Below are positions 1 through 6,406 of a stretch of DNA of 8,665 nt, piece after piece. The notes under the pieces were generated by a model, which worked only from the letters and a program-made list of their open reading frames with translations, had not been told where the DNA came from and ran no database searches. The stretch spans positions 1 to 8,665 of the forward strand of contig VAYK01000093.1 in assembly GCA_005884985.1 (NCBI GenBank), given 5' to 3'. The translations under genes were made by a program, and so were the position numbers. The DNA comes from Actinomycetota bacterium. Lineage in GTDB: Bacteria; Actinomycetota; Thermoleophilia; Solirubrobacterales; 70-9. The first letter of the stretch is position 1. Every line of letters starts with the position of its first letter.

Positions 1-341
1 CCGTAGTAGGAGTCGTTGTCCTCGCCGTTGATCGCGTAGACGTCGGCTCCGTAGCGGTCGACCAGGGCGGCGGCCACGTCGTCCTGGGTGGAGAGCGGGT
101 TAGACGCGCAGAGCACCACCTCGGCGCCGCCGGCCACGAGCGTGCGGGCGAGGTTGGCGGTCTCGGTTGTCACGTGCAGGCAGCAGGCCATCGTGATCCC
201 GTCCAGGGGCCGCTCGTTTGCGAAGCGTTCGCGGATCGTTCGCAGCACGGGCATCTGGCGATCTGCCCACTCGACCCGGCGCTGGCCGTCGTCGGCCAGG
301 GCGATGTCGGCGATGTCGTAGCTCTTCTCGGCGGTTGCCAA
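1..341 (-). CDS. ahcY: Adenosylhomocysteinase (S-adenosyl-L-homocysteine hydrolase), N-terminal part, cut by window edge
   Basis: This cytosolic NAD-dependent enzyme splits S-adenosylhomocysteine into adenosine and homocysteine, removing the inhibitory by-product of SAM-dependent methylation. Only the first 113 codons are in the window; the family is usually 400-490 residues. Visible family hallmarks are the N-terminal DIADIALADDGQRRVEWAD stretch (9-27), CLHVTTETANLARTL (54-68) in the substrate-binding region, and SNPLSTQDDVAAAL (80-93). SNPLSTQDD resembles the shorter archaeal/thermophile-type enzymes more than the SCNIFSTQDH of the mycobacterial type. The start is TTG at 341: no in-frame ATG or GTG lies upstream before the divergent gene, the first internal Met is residue 30, and a good Shine-Dalgarno (AAAGGA) sits 5 nt before the TTG. 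It is transcribed divergently from arfB. The NAD-binding domain and C-terminus lie outside and cannot be judged. Confidence 0.93.
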   Translation of the reverse strand, partial: MATAEKSYDIADIALADDGQRRVEWADRQMPVLRTIRERFANERPLDGITMACCLHVTTETANLARTLVAGGAEVVLCASNPLSTQDDVAAALVDRYGADVYAINGEDNDSYY

Positions 342-345
342 ACGA

Positions 346-353
346 TTCCTTTC
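346..353 (-). promoter_or_regulatory. Shine-Dalgarno of ahcY, fixing a TTG start
   Basis: On the minus strand GAAAGGAA lies 4-5 nt before the TTG at 341-339. It is the best ribosome-binding site seen in the window. It supports TTG as the true start, because no ATG or GTG in this frame is available upstream and the first downstream ATG (codon 30) would remove conserved AhcY sequence. Confidence 0.75.
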
Positions 354-371
354 CGTCGGGATGAGCTGCGA

Positions 372-377
372 AGGATA
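372..377 (-). promoter_or_regulatory. Candidate -10 element of ahcY
   Basis: On the minus strand TATCCT fits the actinobacterial TANNNT -10 pattern and would place a start of transcription near 365, giving a leader of roughly 24 nt that contains the Shine-Dalgarno. There is no recognisable TTGACA-like -35 at 16-18 nt spacing (the region is C/G only), so this is a weak call based on one hexamer in a 75-bp divergent gap. The leader is too short for a SAH riboswitch. Confidence 0.3.
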
Positions 378-404
378 GGGGCACGACCCCGCCCCCGGGG
401 CCGT

Positions 405-410
405 TACGGT
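405..410 (+). promoter_or_regulatory. Candidate -10 element for a leaderless arfB transcript
   Basis: TACGGT matches the TANNNT -10 consensus and ends 6 nt before the ATG at 417, so transcription would start at or next to the A of the start codon. That geometry is typical of leaderless genes in Actinobacteria. It agrees with the lack of a convincing Shine-Dalgarno before the ATG (only GGTGGG, overlapping the hexamer). No -35 box is visible (CACGAC at 382-387 is a poor match). The geometry is directly seen; promoter function is inferred. Confidence 0.4.
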
Positions 411-416
411 GGGCCC

Positions 417-830
417 ATGGACGATCCGATGCCCGTCAACGCTGAGGTGTCCGTTCCATTGTCCGAGATCGAGATCCGCACCAGCCGCTCGTCGGGCCCC
501 GGCGGCCAGCACGCGAACGTGACCGCTTCCCGGGTGGAGGCGGTGTTCGAGATCGCGGCGTCGGCGACGCTCACCGACGACCACAAGCAACGCCTCGCCG
601 CCCGCCACGGCGAGCGGGTCACCGCGGTCGCCCAGGACGCCCGCGGCCAGGCCCGAAACCGTGAGCTTGCCCTGGAGCGCCTGCGCGAGAAGCTCGCCGC
701 CGGGCTGGCGGTGCCTCGCAAGCGGCGGCCGACGCGGCCGGGGCGAGCGGCGAGGGAACGACGGTTGGATCACAAGCGCCGTACCGCCGAGCGCAAGCGC
801 ACGCGGCGGCCCCCTCCGATCGACGAGTAG
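417..830 (+). CDS. arfB: Alternative ribosome-rescue factor / peptidyl-tRNA hydrolase ArfB (RF-1 domain protein)
   Basis: ArfB (YaeJ/ICT1 family) enters the empty A site of ribosomes stalled on mRNAs without a stop codon and hydrolyses the peptidyl-tRNA, freeing the ribosome independently of tmRNA. The product is 137 residues, close to the roughly 140 of E. coli ArfB. The catalytic GGQ is at residues 29-31 inside RSSGPGGQHANVTASRVEA. There is no codon-recognition domain as in RF1/RF2. The C-terminal third is a basic tail starting RKRRPTRPGRAARERRL, matching the ArfB tail that anchors in the mRNA channel. The usual Lys two residues after the Asn of GGQHxN is not present (NVT instead of NKT). 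ATG at 417 is preferred; ATG at 429 is an alternative that would remove only four residues. It is divergent from ahcY and convergent with the ABC permease gene. A release-factor-like homologue of other specificity is less likely given the size and tail. Confidence 0.92.
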   Translation: MDDPMPVNAEVSVPLSEIEIRTSRSSGPGGQHANVTASRVEAVFEIAASATLTDDHKQRLAARHGERVTAVAQDARGQARNRELALERLREKLAAGLAVPRKRRPTRPGRAARERRLDHKRRTAERKRTRRPPPIDE

Positions 831-852
831 GCGGCTTCGCGGTGTCCATGGA

Positions 853-889
853 TGGCGCTTTCCTGGCGCTATGCGCAAGGAAAGCGCCA
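853..889. terminator. Strong hairpin between convergent genes, probable bidirectional terminator
   Basis: A perfect 12-bp inverted repeat (TGGCGCTTTCCT at 853-864, AGGAAAGCGCCA at 878-889) encloses 13 nt. Those 13 nt can themselves form GCGC-TAT-GCGC (866-876), giving a nearly continuous stem with one G/A mismatch. It sits in the 72-bp gap between the stop codons of arfB (+) and the ABC permease (-), where a shared terminator is expected. Neither side has a T-tract, which is common for terminators in high-GC actinobacteria. The rest of the 831-902 gap shows no gene or other motif. Confidence 0.7.
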
Positions 890-902
890 CGCCACCCCAG
901 GA

Positions 903-3470
903 TTACTCGTAGCTGATCGCCCGGATCACGTCGAGGCGGGCCGCGCGGCGGGCCGGGAGGATCGAGGCGATCAGGCCGAGAACGATGCCCGCGATGCTGA
1001 CGAAGACCATCGTCGAGACCGGCGGACGGTACTCCACCCCGGGGATGCCCGATGACAGTCCCTGGAGCAGCGCGTAGCCGAGCCCGGTACCAACGGCGAT
1101 CCCGAGCAGGGCCCCGATCAGCCCGATCACCAGACTCTCGTCGGCGATCGAGCGGCGCACCTGCCAGCGGGAGGCCCCGAGCGCCCGCAGCACGCCGATC
1201 TCGCGGGTGCGCTCGATCACCGACATGGTCAGCGTGTTGACGATCCCGAAGAGACTGGCGAAGATCGCCACGCCAACGATCGCGTAGAAGATCCCGAACT
1301 GTTGGTTCACCTGGTCCTCGACCTTCGACTTCAGCTCGTCGTTGGAGAGCACGGCCAGGTTCGGGTAGTCGTGCCTGACGATTCGATCCACCCGGTGGCG
1401 CAGGACCGGGCGGGCCGCGGCCGAGGTCGCCTTCAGGGCGAGCTCGGAGTCCGCCGTGACGCCGTAGACGCCACGCAGCGTGCCCAGGGACATGCTCACG
1501 GTCTGGCCGCCGAACACCACCGTGTCGACGATCCCCGCCACCCGCGTCCGCCGCGTTCCCGACGGCCCTCGCAGCGTGATCGGGTCGCCCACCCCGAGCC
1601 CGGTCTCGTCCGCCCATCCCTTCCCGAGGGTGACCCAGCCGTGCTCCATGCGATCGAACGCCTGCGAGCGCGATGTTCCCTCGATGTTGGTCTGGTCCAC
1701 CTGCTCGTACTGCGCCGGGGCGAACCCGAGCAAGAGCCCGTCCGAGCGCTTCTTCTTCGGCGACCCGGGGAGGTCGCTCGTGAACAGGAACCGCTCGCGG
1801 GCCACGACCTTGGCCTCCGGGATACGGGCGAGGCGGTTCCGGAGGCCCTTGGCGATCGTCTGCTGGGGCCCCTGCCCCGGCGCCAAGCCCTGTGGCTGAA
1901 CGGTGAGGTCGCGGGCGAAGTCGCGGTCGAACTCGTCCGAGATCGTTTTCAGGAAGCTGGAGCCGAGGCTGTTCACGGCGACCACCAGGGCGAGGCCGAT
2001 CATCAGCGCCGTCGCCGTGGCTGCCGTTCGCCCGGGATCGGAGCGGGCCGCGTCGGCGGCCAGGCGACCCTCGACCGGGAACAGGCGGCGGAACGGCCAG
2101 GACAGCGCCCTGACCAGAGGCCGAATCACGAACGGGGCGACCATCGCGATGCCGAAGAAGATCGCCAGCGTTCCCAGCATCCCGGCGGCGGCGACGATCG
2201 TCGTGGTCTCGTCGGCGGCGCCGAGCCAAAATGCGCCCGCGAGCCCGAGCGGGATCAGGACCGCGCCGAGCACGGCGCGGCGGGCCCTCAGCCTCGCGCG
2301 CAGCCCCTCGGTTCCGAGCACGGCCCTGATCGGCGAGGTTCGCCCCGCGCGCCGCGCCGGATAGAGCGCCCCGAGAACAGCCGTGATCAGGCCCGTCGCG
2401 AGGGCGGCGACTGGCGCGAAGCCCGAGAAGGAGAGGCGCCCGACCGGAAAGTTGAGCGTTCGCATCAACTCAATCAAGCCGAGCGCCAGCGCGACGCCGA
2501 GGCCGAGCCCGATCGCAGCGCCCAGGAGGCCGAGTAGGGCAGCCTCGCGGAGCACCGAACCGGTGATCCTCCAGCGACCGGCGCCCAGCGTGCGCAGCAT
2601 GCCGATCTCCCGCGTCCGCTGGAAGACGGTCATGTTGAAGGAGTTGAAGATCAGAAAGCCGCCGACGAACAGCGCCATCGCCGCGAAGAAGTAGAGGATC
2701 GCGTTGAAACCCTGGAGCTGCGACTCTACGTCGGCGCTTTTTTGGCCCGGCGTCTCGACCTTGACCCCCCGCGGCAAGCGGCGACGTAGGTCGTCTTGGA
2801 CGCGGGAGATCGTGTCCTCGCCGCCGGCCACCACGATGTCCACCTCGTCCCACACGGACGGCCTGTCCATCACCCGGCGGGCGGGGCCGAGCGGCATCCT
2901 GGCGAATCCCTGCCCGCCGAAGTCGAGCCCGCTGGAGAACTGGAACAGGCCGACCACCCGCGGGCGCTTGACGCCGACTGGGGTCGCTAGCCGCAACCGG
3001 TCGCCGAGATGGATGTCGTTGGCGTCAGCCCAGCTCTTCTGGAGGTCGATTTCCAGCCCGCGCTGGGACCGGCGCCCCGCGACGATCTGCGCGTCGGACA
3101 GCCCCGCCGCGTTTGGGCTCTCGCCGGCCACGTTGAGCTGGTTGCCGGCATCGTTCGAGGCGGTACCCGCGCGGTCGACGAGGGTGAAGACGCTCGTCAC
3201 CTGCCCCTGGGCCTCGTCGACGTGGGGCGTTCGCCTCACCTTGCCAAGCGTCGAGTGGCGAACCGAGTCGCCACCGACTCCGGAAACGATCAGGTCGGTT
3301 CGCCCGTAGACCGAGTCGAACAGGTCGTTGAATGTGCGGTGGATGGTCACCGTGAGCAGCAGGACGCCGAGGATCATCGCCACGCCGAGCACGATCCCGG
3401 CGGTGGTCAAAAGCGAGCGCAGGCGCCGGGCGCGCACCTGCTTGAAGGCCAGGGAGCCGAAGGAACGCAT
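903..3470 (-). CDS. ABC transporter permease with two FtsX domains (MacB/LolC-like, large form)
   Basis: Inner-membrane permease of a type VII (MacB/FtsX-like) ABC system; such proteins drive extracytoplasmic work or export of lipids, lipoproteins, peptides or drugs rather than classical uptake. The product is 855 residues and looks internally duplicated. A first membrane segment (about 20-42) is followed by an extracytoplasmic MacB-core-like domain (about 45-255) and an FtsX domain with segments near 260-282, 305-335 and 352-372. Two further segments follow (400-450), then one at 484-506, a second extracytoplasmic domain (about 510-720) and a second FtsX domain with segments near 725-750, 778-805 and 820-841. 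Each FtsX half carries the coupling motif TREIGxLRxLGA (286-297 and 755-766) and a PARRA motif (371-375, 839-843). The start ATG shares its A with the TGA of the ATPase gene (TGATG) and has no Shine-Dalgarno, implying translational coupling. The substrate is unknown. It is the last gene of the block, ending just before the hairpin. Confidence 0.93.
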   Translation of the reverse strand: MRSFGSLAFKQVRARRLRSLLTTAGIVLGVAMILGVLLLTVTIHRTFNDLFDSVYGRTDLIVSGVGGDSVRHSTLGKVRRTPHVDEAQGQVTSVFTLVDRAGTASNDAGNQLNVAGESPNAAGLSDAQIVAGRRSQRGLEIDLQKSWADANDIHLGDRLRLATPVGVKRPRVVGLFQFSSGLDFGGQGFARMPLGPARRVMDRPSVWDEVDIVVAGGEDTISRVQDDLRRRLPRGVKVETPGQKSADVESQLQGFNAILYFFAAMALFVGGFLIFNSFNMTVFQRTREIGMLRTLGAGRWRITGSVLREAALLGLLGAAIGLGLGVALALGLIELMRTLNFPVGRLSFSGFAPVAALATGLITAVLGALYPARRAGRTSPIRAVLGTEGLRARLRARRAVLGAVLIPLGLAGAFWLGAADETTTIVAAAGMLGTLAIFFGIAMVAPFVIRPLVRALSWPFRRLFPVEGRLAADAARSDPGRTAATATALMIGLALVVAVNSLGSSFLKTISDEFDRDFARDLTVQPQGLAPGQGPQQTIAKGLRNRLARIPEAKVVARERFLFTSDLPGSPKKKRSDGLLLGFAPAQYEQVDQTNIEGTSRSQAFDRMEHGWVTLGKGWADETGLGVGDPITLRGPSGTRRTRVAGIVDTVVFGGQTVSMSLGTLRGVYGVTADSELALKATSAAARPVLRHRVDRIVRHDYPNLAVLSNDELKSKVEDQVNQQFGIFYAIVGVAIFASLFGIVNTLTMSVIERTREIGVLRALGASRWQVRRSIADESLVIGLIGALLGIAVGTGLGYALLQGLSSGIPGVEYRPPVSTMVFVSIAGIVLGLIASILPARRAARLDVIRAISYE

Positions 3471-4237
3471 CAGGGAGTGCGAGAGTCGAGCTCGGCCAGG
3501 GCGGCGATCACGCGGTCGGTGGAACCGCCCTCGAACTCGCCGGCGAGCCTACCGTCGCGCAGGAAGACGACGCGGCTCGCGGTCGCCGTGGCCGTGGGGT
3601 CATGGCTGACGATGACCAGCGTCTGACCCTCGCTCTCGTTCAGCTCGCGCAACAGGCCCAGTACCTCGGCGCTGGCGCGTGTGTCGAGGTTGCCGGTGGG
3701 CTCGTCGGCGAGCACGATCTCGGGCTCGGTGAGGAGCGCACGCGCAATCGAGACGCGCTGCTGCTCGCCACCGGAGAGCTCGGCCGGGAGGTGACTGGCC
3801 CGCTCCCCCAGGCCGACCCGGTCGTGCAGCTCCTTGGCTCGCGTGCGCATGGCGTCGTCGCGCCGTCCCGCGATCAGCGCCGGCAGCAGCACGTTCTCCT
3901 CGGCGGTCAGCGAGGGCAGCAGGTTGAAGAACTGGAACACGAAGCCGATCTTTTCCCGACGCAGCCTGGTGAGCTCGCCATCGCCGAGGCCGTCGTAACG
4001 CTGGCCGGCGAGCAGGATCTCGCCCGAGCTCGGCGTGTCCAGCGCACCCAGCAGGTGCAGCAGGGTGCTCTTCCCCGATCCAGAGGGACCCATGATCGCG
4101 GCCATCTCACCGCGTGCGATCTCTAGGCTGACGCCTTCGAGGGCGTGCACGGCCGTCTCGCCCTCCCCGTAGACCTTGGTCAGGTCACGAGTCTCGAGCG
4201 CCGGCGTGCTCACCCCAGCATTGTGCCGTTCGCTCAT
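3470..4237 (-). CDS. ABC transporter ATP-binding protein (MacB/LolD family)
   Basis: Cytosolic nucleotide-binding subunit that powers the permease encoded directly downstream. The product is 255 residues, normal for a stand-alone LolD/MacB-type ATPase. All motifs are intact: Walker A GPSGSGKST (50-58), Q-loop Gln102 in FVFQFFNLLPSLTAEENV, signature LSGGEQQR (154-161), Walker B IVLADEP with Glu179, the family-typical TGNLD (181-185), and the H-loop His212 in VSHD. FFNLLP and DEPTGNLD are typical of the LolD/MacB/FtsE branch. The ATG at 4237 lies 13 bp after the stop of the isomerase gene and lacks a good Shine-Dalgarno. A GTG at 4213 (codon 9, just before STPALETRDL) is a possible alternative start and would remove eight poorly conserved residues. 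The family is certain; the transported substrate is not. Confidence 0.95.
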   Translation of the reverse strand: MSERHNAGVSTPALETRDLTKVYGEGETAVHALEGVSLEIARGEMAAIMGPSGSGKSTLLHLLGALDTPSSGEILLAGQRYDGLGDGELTRLRREKIGFVFQFFNLLPSLTAEENVLLPALIAGRRDDAMRTRAKELHDRVGLGERASHLPAELSGGEQQRVSIARALLTEPEIVLADEPTGNLDTRASAEVLGLLRELNESEGQTLVIVSHDPTATATASRVVFLRDGRLAGEFEGGSTDRVIAALAELDSRTP

Positions 4238-4250
4238 GCGAGGCCCGCAT

Positions 4251-5279
4251 CTAAGGTCGGCCGAGCTCCTCCTTGAGTCGCTCGATCGCCTCGATCGGGG
4301 AGGGGTCGACGCCCCGGCGGGCGGCGAGATGGAGCGACAGCAGGTCGCCGAGCATCACCGCCCACAGGAGCCGCTCGGTACGGCTCTCGCCCTCGGTTTC
4401 CAAGCGGGCGACGGCTGCGGAGTCGCCCTCGACCAGCTTCGCGGTCAGCTCGAAGCGCTGTCTCACCCGCGGGTGCTGGTCGCGGTCTTCGAGGAAGACG
4501 GCGCTCAGGCACCCGGACTCGCGCGCGCCGTCCCAACCGACGATCTCGTTGTGATCGGCCTCGGGCAGCGAGGAGGCGAACGCCGGAAGCTTGGCGTTCT
4601 CGTTGATCTGGGTCTTCCAGCGAACCGCGACGGGGGTTGTGAGGTCGGCGCCGTAGATCACCGGGAACGAGCCCTCCAGCCGCTCGGCCAGGTCGGCCGC
4701 AAGCGCGGCGAGGGCGTCGCTTGCTTCCCTCAGGTGGGCCGCCGAGCTGTCGATCTCGGTTCGGATGCCCGGCGCGGCGCCCACCAGAGCGGCGACCTCC
4801 GCCGCGACGGTGAACAGGTAGCCGACCGCCGCACGGGGCTGGAGGCCGGCTGGCAGCCCGATCACCGGAACGCGGTCGCGCCGGGCCGTATCGGCGAGCT
4901 TCCCCCCGGTGGCGGCGACTATTCGCCGGGCGCCGAGCGCCTCGGCCGCCTCGTAACAGGCGATCGTCTCCTCCGTGTCGCCGGAATAGCTCGAGCAGAG
5001 CACCGCACGGTCGGGAAGCATGCACGGGGGGAGCTCGTAGCCGCGTTCGGTGGTCAGCGGCCGGCTGAGGCGATTGCCGAATGCGACGGCGGCGAGGTCG
5101 CCGCCGATCGCCGACCCGCCGATGCCGCAGACGACGAGGCCACCCGCGGCATCGAACGGCCCGAGCTTCGCCGACTCGACCCGCCACAGCGCGTCCGAGA
5201 GGTGGTCCGGGAGGGCGAAGACGTCGTCGAGCTGGTTGGAGCGATCGGTCGCTCGAACCTGGGCCAGAGCATCGCTCAC
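4251..5279 (-). CDS. Bifunctional phosphoglucose/phosphomannose isomerase (SIS-domain, TobH-like)
   Basis: Cytosolic sugar isomerase expected to interconvert glucose-6-P, fructose-6-P and mannose-6-P, feeding the mannose branch used for GDP-mannose. The product is 342 residues from the GTG at 5279. An N-terminal SIS domain shows CGIGGSAIGGD (51-61) and SSYSGDTEET (96-105), the sugar-phosphate-binding loops. The second half has WKTQINENAKLPAF (221-234) and DHNEIVGW (242-249). Glu227 and His243 are 16 residues apart, the same spacing as the catalytic Glu203 and His219 of the Pyrobaculum aerophilum enzyme. The C-terminal RGVDPSPIEAIERLKEEL is also typical. The GTG start is chosen because it forms a 4-nt GTGA overlap with the upstream gene's stop and has GAGG 7 nt upstream. 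The frame stays open to 5450, but that extension is Arg/Gly-rich shadow of the upstream gene. Some actinobacterial relatives lack proven activity, so the exact substrate range is inferred. Confidence 0.92.
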   Translation of the reverse strand: MSDALAQVRATDRSNQLDDVFALPDHLSDALWRVESAKLGPFDAAGGLVVCGIGGSAIGGDLAAVAFGNRLSRPLTTERGYELPPCMLPDRAVLCSSYSGDTEETIACYEAAEALGARRIVAATGGKLADTARRDRVPVIGLPAGLQPRAAVGYLFTVAAEVAALVGAAPGIRTEIDSSAAHLREASDALAALAADLAERLEGSFPVIYGADLTTPVAVRWKTQINENAKLPAFASSLPEADHNEIVGWDGARESGCLSAVFLEDRDQHPRVRQRFELTAKLVEGDSAAVARLETEGESRTERLLWAVMLGDLLSLHLAARRGVDPSPIEAIERLKEELGRP

Positions 5280-6406
5280 GACGCGACCTCGCCCGGGCCC
5301 AGGCGGGCCCCGTCGGCGATCGCGACGCCGGCCTCGATCCGCGCCCCCTCGCCGATCACCGCGCCCGCCTCGATCCGCGCCCCCTCGCCGACCTCGACGC
5401 CGGGTGCCAGGATCGCCTCGTGGACGCTTGCCTGGGGCCCGATCCTGCAATCGCTCAGCACCACCGAACTGGACACGTTCGCCCGCTCGCCGATCTCGGA
5501 CCGGTGGCCGATCACCGCCCGGGCCCCGACCGCGGCACCGGCGCCGACCGCGACCTCCGTCTCCAGCAGGGCGGGCGGATTGACGCTGGCGGCGGGATCG
5601 ACCACCGCTCCGTCCTCGACCAGCAGCCCGGCGCCGCCGACGCGCGTGCTGGCTGCGGTCTGCACCCGGCCCTCGAGGATGTCCCAGCTTGCCTGCAGGT
5701 AGCGCTCAGGGGTGCCGACGTCCATCCAGTAACCATCCAGCCGGTGACCGTACAACCCCTGGCCGACCAGGCGCGGGAAGATCTCGTGCTCGATCGAGAC
5801 CGGCTTGTGCGGCGGGATCGACTCGATCACGCTGCGCTCGAGCACGTAGGCGCCGGCGCTGATCTCGTCGGTGTCGATCTGGCCCGGGTCGGGCTTCTCG
5901 ACGAACTGGAGCACCTCGCCCTCGGCGCTCGCCGGGCTGGTGCCCGGGCCCGCCGGCCCTCCCGTGCGGCGGACGAGGCCGTAGGAGCTCGGATCCTCGG
6001 ACGGGTGGAGCGCCAGCGTGGCCGCTGCCCCACGCTCATCGTGCGCCCGGATCAGCGCGCTCAGGTCCAGGTCGGACAGCAGATCGCCGTTGAGGACCAA
6101 GAGGCGGTCGCCGAGCAACCCCTCGTCGGCGGCGAGGCGCAGCGGTCCCGCGGTGTCCAGTGGCTCGGGCTCCTCGACGTAGCGGATCCGAGGGCCCCGC
6201 CCGCCACCCTCGCGGAGCACCTCTCGCAGCGGGTCAGCGCCAAAGCCGCAGGCCATCACCACGTCGGTGATCCGATGCCGGGCAAGCCACTCGACGATGT
6301 AGCGGATGAACGGCCGGTCCACCAGCTGCAGCGCCGGCTTCGGTCGGGTGAGCGTCAGGGGGCGCATCCGGGTGCCCTCGCCGCCCACCAGGACCAGGGC
6401 CTGCAT
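5276..6406 (-). CDS. manC: Mannose-1-phosphate guanylyltransferase-like NDP-sugar pyrophosphorylase with beta-helix tail
   Basis: Cytosolic nucleotidyltransferase that joins a sugar-1-phosphate to an NTP; GDP-mannose from mannose-1-P and GTP is the most likely product. The product is 376 residues. The N-terminal catalytic domain has GGEGTRMRPLT (8-18) with RPKP (21-24), the metal/product-binding LNGDLL (105-110, Asp108), FVEKP (168-172) and GYWMDVGTPERYL (225-237), a pattern typical of GDP-mannose pyrophosphorylases. The usual INAG before the sugar-binding strand reads ISAG here (182-185). From about 262 to 372 the protein is built of hexapeptide repeats, a left-handed beta-helix. Its ATG shares one base with the TGA of the dehydrogenase gene (TGATG), with no Shine-Dalgarno; its own stop overlaps the isomerase start by 4 nt. 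The frame is open upstream to 6613, but that is shadow coding. Glucose-1-P uridylyl- or thymidylyltransferase activity cannot be excluded. The symbol follows mycobacterial usage. Confidence 0.82.
   Translation of the reverse strand: MQALVLVGGEGTRMRPLTLTRPKPALQLVDRPFIRYIVEWLARHRITDVVMACGFGADPLREVLREGGGRGPRIRYVEEPEPLDTAGPLRLAADEGLLGDRLLVLNGDLLSDLDLSALIRAHDERGAAATLALHPSEDPSSYGLVRRTGGPAGPGTSPASAEGEVLQFVEKPDPGQIDTDEISAGAYVLERSVIESIPPHKPVSIEHEIFPRLVGQGLYGHRLDGYWMDVGTPERYLQASWDILEGRVQTAASTRVGGAGLLVEDGAVVDPAASVNPPALLETEVAVGAGAAVGARAVIGHRSEIGERANVSSSVVLSDCRIGPQASVHEAILAPGVEVGEGARIEAGAVIGEGARIEAGVAIADGARLGPGEVAS
5287..5290 (-). promoter_or_regulatory. Shine-Dalgarno of the PGI/PMI gene, deciding its GTG start
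   Basis: On the minus strand GAGG lies 7 nt before GTG at 5279-5277, inside the last codons of the upstream nucleotidyltransferase gene. Together with the GTGA start/stop overlap it supports the GTG start over the longer open frame reaching 5450. Confidence 0.6.
5331..5391 (-). repeat. Two 25-bp perfect direct repeats, 36-bp period, in the beta-helix coding part
   Basis: Positions 5331-5355 and 5367-5391 are identical over 25 bp. The 36-bp offset equals 12 codons, which is two hexapeptide turns of the left-handed beta-helix, and encodes GEGARIEAG twice (residues 340-348 and 352-360). This is consistent with an in-frame tandem duplication of two repeats within the nucleotidyltransferase gene. 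Confidence 0.85.

Noticed and set aside
342..416. SAH riboswitch upstream of ahcY
   Set aside because: Only 75 bp separate ahcY from the divergent arfB start, and I see no conserved SAH riboswitch core; known examples are mainly proteobacterial.
393..416. CCCCGGGG and GGGCCC palindromes in the ahcY/arfB intergenic region as operators
   Set aside because: Short GC palindromes are expected at this base composition, and they match no operator I know.
619..2229. A 536-codon minus-strand frame overlapping the permease and arfB
   Set aside because: It is out of frame with the permease, runs antisense through arfB, and is highly Arg/Gly/Pro-rich with no recognisable domain.
1302..2537. A 411-codon plus-strand open frame opposite the ABC permease
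   Set aside because: Composition is dominated by Arg, Gly, Glu and Asp with no motif, and the opposite strand encodes an intact FtsX-type permease.
2738..2743. T6 run (A6 on the coding strand) in the permease as a frameshift or slippage site
   Set aside because: The frame stays open on both sides with coherent domain sequence, and the codon phase (CAA AAA AGC) does not give a proper -1 slippery heptamer.
5280..5450. N-terminal extension of the isomerase by 57 residues
   Set aside because: It is Arg/Gly-rich and antisense-like to nothing useful: the same DNA codes the beta-helix of the upstream protein. The GTG at 5279 has an overlap and Shine-Dalgarno that explain the start.
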